Origin: Prinsepia uniflora
Lineage: Eukaryota; Streptophyta; Magnoliopsida; Rosales; Rosaceae
Length of the DNA stretch: 64,000 nt
Direction: 5' to 3'
NCBI GenBank assembly: GCA_032719365.1
Contig: CM064861.1
Location: forward strand, 76,132,863-76,196,862
Numbering within the stretch: position 1 is the stretch's first letter; the number at the start of each line of letters is the position of its first letter. Shown here one piece after another: positions 58,001-64,000 of this stretch. The notes below the pieces were generated by a model, which was not told the DNA's origin, did no database searches, and saw nothing but the letters and a program-made list of their open reading frames with translations. A program made the position numbers and the translations under genes.

Positions 58001-59028
58001 GACCCGACTCATCTAGCACCATATTGTCCGCTTTGGGCCTCGCCCTCACGGTTTTGTTTTCGGGAGCTCATGGTGCAACTTCACAGGAGGTCACCTATCA
58101 TGGAATTGCAACAGCCTCAACTCGCTTAACTTTGGGGTTCCAATCCCCCCCAAAACCACTTGAGCTCCCAAAAGGCCTAGTGCTAGATAGGTGTGTGCCT
58201 ACACCTTTAAGGCACACCACCAACCTCTCCCAGACCATTCCCCCTTCGCAGGAATGTGGGATTGTTCACCGTTCCCTCTAGGACACGGGTCTTACACGGT
58301 GGCGCCATCCTGGCCAGCCACCATAATCCACAGTCCTCTCATCACTCTCTGGTTCCTCAGATGGCCCTATGGGTGAAGGTTTGGATTGGATTGGTTTGGG
58401 TGGAGGTGAGATTGGGTTTGGACGGGTTTGGTTGCACGAACAAAGAAATGGGGATGATATGCATGAATGTAAAGGAAGGGCCAGTGGATGGGTGACACTT
58501 GTCACTCGTCCATTGGTCCCTGACAATTTTTCTGGGCCCCACTTAGGACAAAACTAATGTCGTCTCGTAATTCCTGCAATAGTACCACGGAACTTCCGTG
58601 AACCGTAACTTCTTCGTCGAACGTCCGCATTCGACATGCCGCCTGTCTACGGATTCATATCGTCTTGATCTACGTAATGGTCCTTGGCCCTCGGCCATCG
58701 GACCTCCCGAGTCAAAAAAATCAACTATTGGCTCAATTTCAACTAAATTACCGAAATGCCCCCGAACTTCCGAAGATCATAACTTCTTCCTCGATTGTTG
58801 GAATCGAGTGTGCCACCTGTCTAGGGACTCATGACGTCACGAACTACGTCACAGTCATCGGCCAAAGTCCATTTGACCGCCTGAACGAAAAGTCAACGAT
58901 TCGCTCATTCTAGGGCAAAATTGTCATTTCGCCTGAACTTCCGCTAATCCTCGTCTAATCTCCGATTAGTCTCGCTAATCCGACATTAAATCTTAATTAA
59001 TCCCATTAATTCGGGACGGGTCGTCACA
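55029..59028 (-). mobile_element. Solo family A LTR with perfect gaagc duplication
   Basis: Starts tgtcaggactggtccc, ends gggacgggtcgtcaca, flanked by gaagc (55024-55028, 59029-59033). It has a GTCTGACAC/GTGTCAGAC hairpin at about 55082-55102, gtgagtggac at 55236-55245, gtccaatcac at 56823-56832, tatgcatgcat at both 55312 and 56799, and tandem 'cacggggtctc-gcccc' units at 55550-55745. Excluding the nested Cassandra it is about 3.28 kb, the longest of the family here. Confidence 0.85.
57580..58296 (-). mobile_element. Full-length Cassandra TRIM
   Basis: Two 323-bp LTRs (57580-57902 and 57974-58296) flank a 71-bp interior. In element orientation the interior starts with TTTGATATCAGAGCC, a one-mismatch initiator tRNA-Met PBS, and ends with the purine tract 'aagggggatgg' before the 3' LTR. 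Each LTR holds a 5S-rRNA-like block on the minus strand. Flanks cggcg (57575-57579) and cggtg (58297-58301) differ by one base. Cassandra elements encode no protein. The two LTRs are very similar, so the insertion is fairly recent. Confidence 0.95.
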
Positions 59029-60275
<1,247 letters not shown>

Positions 60276-62433
60276 AGCCGAACAGTACTTATGAATCACC
60301 GGATTCCATGCCAAATCACATGAAAAGTATCAAATCCCGGCTCTCAAGCCAAACACATGAAAACATTTTATAAAACCATTTTATCATACAATAAAGCATA
60401 TAACTCGGGAATTACACATCCAGAGTCGTCATCCTGCTGGCAATTACACATCCAGCCTCACCGGGAATTACACATCCTGTCCTTCTGGGAATTACGCATC
60501 TGGAGTCCCTCCGGGAATTACACATCTGAAGTCTACTCAGGAATTACACATCTGGGGGCACTGAACATGAATACACAATCAAAATATTTATTTCAAAATC
60601 ATCGTTAAAACCATGTCAAAACCATTTATCACAACGTCTCATGCCCAAATCTCATTTTCACGTAAATCCGTGCAACCACAACCTAAGTTGCCATTTTCAC
60701 ATAAATCCATAAAATATCCGAAAAACATTACAAATCCATCAAATAAATTTCTCAACTCATAATCCAAGTCAAAACCAATCTCAATCCCCGGGCCTTCGCC
60801 CAAAACAGCAATTTCACAATTTCTCAAAAAACGTGCCCAAAACACTGATTAAAATAATCATTAAATCCAGAAATAATCATGCCAAATCATTGCAGTTCAA
60901 ATCATGCAATAAATCATGTAAAACATTTAACTATGCATGCATATCAGTTTATAAAACAAACGTCCACTCACATGCCGTCCAAACCGCTCGCTTTCCGAGC
61001 TGCACGCGTTTCCGTAATTTCCAACATTTTTCAGGAATCTCGAATCCTGTCCAAAATCATTACTCAGGGTCACTAAGGACTTAATTAACATCATATTAAT
61101 TTCCCATAATTTTTTGGGAATTAATTACGAATTAAAAACGTAATATAAACCTTCAGACCCTCGGAACAATATCGAAACGGTGTCCGGTTAACTTGAAACC
61201 AACGCCAAAATGTTCGTTGCATTGCATAGAACAAAAGTCATGTTGAACTCACCTTGAGAATCGTGTCCACGCACCCTTACGCTCCGCCGTGAGTGGCTGC
61301 GCGTGAAACCCACGCGCGTGCTACAGTAACCTACACAGTCTCCTTCCGCACCCGTTTAACTGATAAACGGATCCTGCGACCCGCGTGCTAACCCGATTAA
61401 ATCCCCATCAATTCTGCATCCATTTCGACAATTAAACCGTCCATTAAGATCGTTATTCATCAAATTAAGGTTCTGTAAACCCAATTACATAAACACTTAC
61501 TTCAATCCAATCGAATCAAACTCGACTTTTCAAAGAACATAATCGTACTGTTCATCCCTCAATCTCTATCAATTCTCAGTGTTTTCTTTCAATTGATGCA
61601 TCATAAAGCTTCATAGGATCCTAATAAACATATTTTCAAGTTCAATTTCATCATTCCATGTCTCTAATTCCTCGACTCAAATTCGAAAATCCGAAGTCTT
61701 CCCCCTCTCTGTTCTAGTCCAAAACGACTCCAATTTCTTTCGTTTTTGCAATGGGTCGACTCAAATGAATCCCAGAAGGCTAAATTCAAGATCAATTACA
61801 ACAATCGCGATCTCTAGTTTCAAATTCGAAACTGAAGCAATTCAAATTTTTCGGGGGTTTTGGGTTCGGTTTCTCTGGGTTTTTCTTCCCCTTTTCTTTT
61901 CTATATTTCCTTACGATTTCATTCTCACTTGCATCAAATTCTCAATTAGTTTTGGTTGCTGGGAAGATCGATCAGACAGGGAGACTACTGATGCTCTGTT
62001 TTTGTTTTCTTCGCAGTACACACATACACGTACAAATACCCAAACTAATCATATACCTGCCACTAATTGTCTTAACAAAGTGACAAATGTCACCTTGTGG
62101 CACTCCCACACCCAATTCGACAAGAACAGATGTCCAATATCAACGCAGGTGACTCAGACATCATAGAAAAATTACCATTTTGCCCCTGCCATAACAAATT
62201 ACCAAAAAACCCCTCACAATTCTAAACCCATAACTTTCACGTCCAAACTCTGATTGACGCATGCCGCCTGTCTACAGATTCAGCGTCTCGAGACCTATCC
62301 AACGGTCCTCTCGAAAAGTCCAAACAGGATCCGGATCAAAAAGCCAACTTTTGGCCCTCAAAACTAGGGGCAAAATCGTCATTTCCTTCCAATTTTTCCA
62401 ATTTTTCCTTTTTCGAATTTCCGGGTCGTCACA
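60276..62433 (-). repeat. Family A LTR lacking its 3' end
   Basis: The right end, ccgggtcgtcaca (62421-62433), is the family A start in reverse. It contains GTCCACTCAC (60962-60971), tatgcatgcat near 60932, 'ggggcaaaatcgtcatttcc' near 62367 and a 'gggaattacacatc' minisatellite (60397-60556). The expected tgtcaggaccc end with hairpin is missing on the left; the LTR joins Copia RT directly near 60275. A deletion removed this LTR end together with Copia RT, RNase H and part of the Copia 3' LTR. Confidence 0.65.
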
Positions 62434-62513
62434 ACTGAAGCATCAATATTCACTTATCTGTCTCTAAACGTTCTTTCAAACATGCATACGGGTATCCCAT
62501 AAATTTCACAACA
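62434..62513 (+). repeat. Remnant of the Copia 3' LTR
   Basis: 80 bp matching the end of 10824-11119: 'atattc-cttatctg', 'aacgttct-tcaaac', then 'tttcacaaca'. It marks the right end of the outer Copia. 62514-62623 beyond it shows no feature. Confidence 0.65.
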
Positions 62514-62623
62514 CTTTGGTCAATGTGGTTTCAATTTTGTAATTTTGATCATTGTACATTTATTAGCAAAAAAGTTAGTCATATAGTAAACTTTAATAAA
62601 TTAAGGACAATTTTGAGCTTTTA

Positions 62624-64000
62624 TGACAGGACCCTTCCCAATCCCCCCCTGGATTAACGCGGGATGTCCCTGCTCGAAGTGTCAGACAAGGGATATTTCA
62701 GACCTTTGCCCTCCCGGGCTATCAGAGTACCCCAGGATCCAGAGGAGGCATGTGATATCTCGGTCTCTGCTACAGTCCACATCCGATGTCCAACCTGAAG
62801 GGTATTAAAACAGAAAGACTGTGAGTGGACAAAAAGTAATAAGTTTATAAAAACATTTCATAAGAAAGACCTTTATACCCTTCACTAAAAAGCATGCATG
62901 CATAGTAAAACCATTTATCCAATAACATATGTTAAAACATCCATATTTAGGGTCACAGCCCCAAGTTCCGTAAATACAAGTCACACGGGCTCCTGCCCAA
63001 AACCATTTACAGAAAACCATAACATCATAACCATATGTGGGATCTCAGTCCAAAACCATTTATCATCATAAACACAATTTCCCAAACCAATTGAAATCAT
63101 GTTTATCCATTATATTTCATATCCAGAACCTGTCACGGTGCTACGCGCGTGCTAACCGGTGTCATAAACCCAAGTCTCTCCAGGGTCCGCCCAAGTCAAT
63201 GTTCGTAGATCAATGACCCTCCCTGGAGGTAACGAACCATGCCCATCCTGAGAGTAAAGAACCCAACTGGGGGGCAAATCCACTCAGTCAGTGCTCTGTG
63301 ACTACTCCGGGGTCCACCCAGGCCAACGACCCTCCCCGGAGGAGAAAATCATATATAAAGGATCGAATATAAAAAACCTTTGAAAACATTCTTTAAACTT
63401 TTTCAGGATTCATGCCCGGCCCCCAAAAGCCGTCATAATCCATAAAATCCTTTCATGGGTTCATGCTGGTTCCCTTAAACCGTCATGACCCATAAATCCA
63501 TTTCAGGGGTTCATGCCGGTTCCCATAAACCGTCATGAGCCGTAAAAACCATTTGTAACACATAGTTGGGCCCTAGGCCCGAATCCACATAGAAACTGGA
63601 CCTCCAGTCCGAATCGTAAACCAACTGGGCCTCCGGCCCGATTCCATAAATCAAATGGGTCTCCAACCCGAGTTTACCTTTTCAAATCCAAAATCATTTC
63701 ATTAAACCATTTCCAAAACCATAAGAATGGAAAATCAGAGTAAAATCGGAAAACCTGGATTTACGTGCAAGCACGTAAATCGCCTCGAAATACGTGAAAC
63801 CATAAAATTCACAAATATCCAAATCAACATCATCAAATCACATTCATAATCCATATAAAACATTTATGCATGCATCACAGTTTAGAAATCAAGGTCCACT
63901 CACAAACCGTCCGAAGCCGTGCCTCGATACTCGTGCCATAATCGTCTCCCGGGTCAATCACCATCACCGGGACTCCCAAACCTGTCCAAATTCATTTATA
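62624..64000 (-). repeat. Family A LTR, running off the window
   Basis: Starts tgacaggacccttccc. It has GTGAGTGGAC (62821-62830), agcatgcatgcat near 62891, gtccactcac (63894-63903) and tatgcatgcat near 63865. Phrases of 'gttcatgccggttccc-taaaccgtcatga' type repeat at 63407-63540. The other end lies beyond 64000. Confidence 0.75.

Noticed and set aside
57528..58281. Similar open frames with 'SSTIL' and 'LTVLFSGAHG' repeated in three places
   Set aside because: These are antisense translations of Cassandra LTRs; similarity comes from repeat DNA, and Cassandra encodes no protein.
60397..60560. CRISPR-like array of gggaattacacatc units
   Set aside because: Repeats are short, spacers uneven and related, and the context is a plant LTR minisatellite.

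Overview
The window is repeat-rich plant nuclear DNA, most likely from a eudicot. It holds an L-type lectin receptor kinase, Cassandra elements (short retrotransposons with a 5S-rRNA-like segment in their LTRs), chromovirus-, Tat- and Copia-type retrotransposons, a probable CACTA transposon and foldback DNA elements. I see no intact host gene. Nothing in the sequence lets me name the species.

Layout. 1-1250 is the tail of a decayed LTR. 1252-2713 is a foldback element with arms of about 370 bp. 2730-3745 is a pyrimidine-rich repeat bounded by accgaac-type motifs. 4523-9547 (minus) is a dead lectin receptor kinase whose signal-peptide coding region is split by a 3.0 kb solo-type LTR (6510-9506). 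From about 10824 to 62513 almost everything lies in one nest of transposable elements. The outermost is a Ty1/Copia element: 5' LTR 10824-11119, gag 50610-51650, protease/integrase 54340-55028 and 59029-59978, start of reverse transcriptase to about 60275, and a 3' LTR remnant 62434-62513.

Inside the Copia lies a Ty3/Gypsy chromovirus (11340-49981, 5-bp target duplication aattt). Its 5' LTR is interrupted by a Tat-like element (11382-20864, minus) that keeps gag and protease but has lost reverse transcriptase, RNase H and integrase. Its gag is interrupted by a probable CACTA transposon (23120-39179) and again by a solo LTR (39786-42466, duplication ccttg). Its pol is mostly deleted and replaced by a minus-strand LTR plus leader (about 42890-46276). 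Its 3' LTR (46937-49981) carries a 0.93 kb DNA element (48802-49734). The CACTA contains a Cassandra (23486-31157, duplication aaata), itself split by large LTRs, and another LTR (32232-36525, duplication attac) that holds a solo LTR (33068-35890, duplication tctcc). The Copia also received LTRs at 51651-54334 (taaga) and 55029-59028 (gaagc), each carrying its own Cassandra. These duplications give a relative insertion order.

The commonest repeat is a 2.6-3.3 kb LTR family, called family A here (about ten copies, both strands). It has unusually long inverted ends (TGTAACGACCCGTCCC / GGGATGGGTCGTGTCA), a short hairpin near its 3' end, and an inverted pair of GTGAGTGGAC / GTCCACTCAC motifs about 1 kb apart. 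That pair brackets CATGCATG-type motifs and a minisatellite whose sequence differs between copies. The chromovirus LTRs share the inverted pair. This shared dyad architecture is the signal I would most want examined. LTR family and element names rest on motif recognition, not on database comparison.
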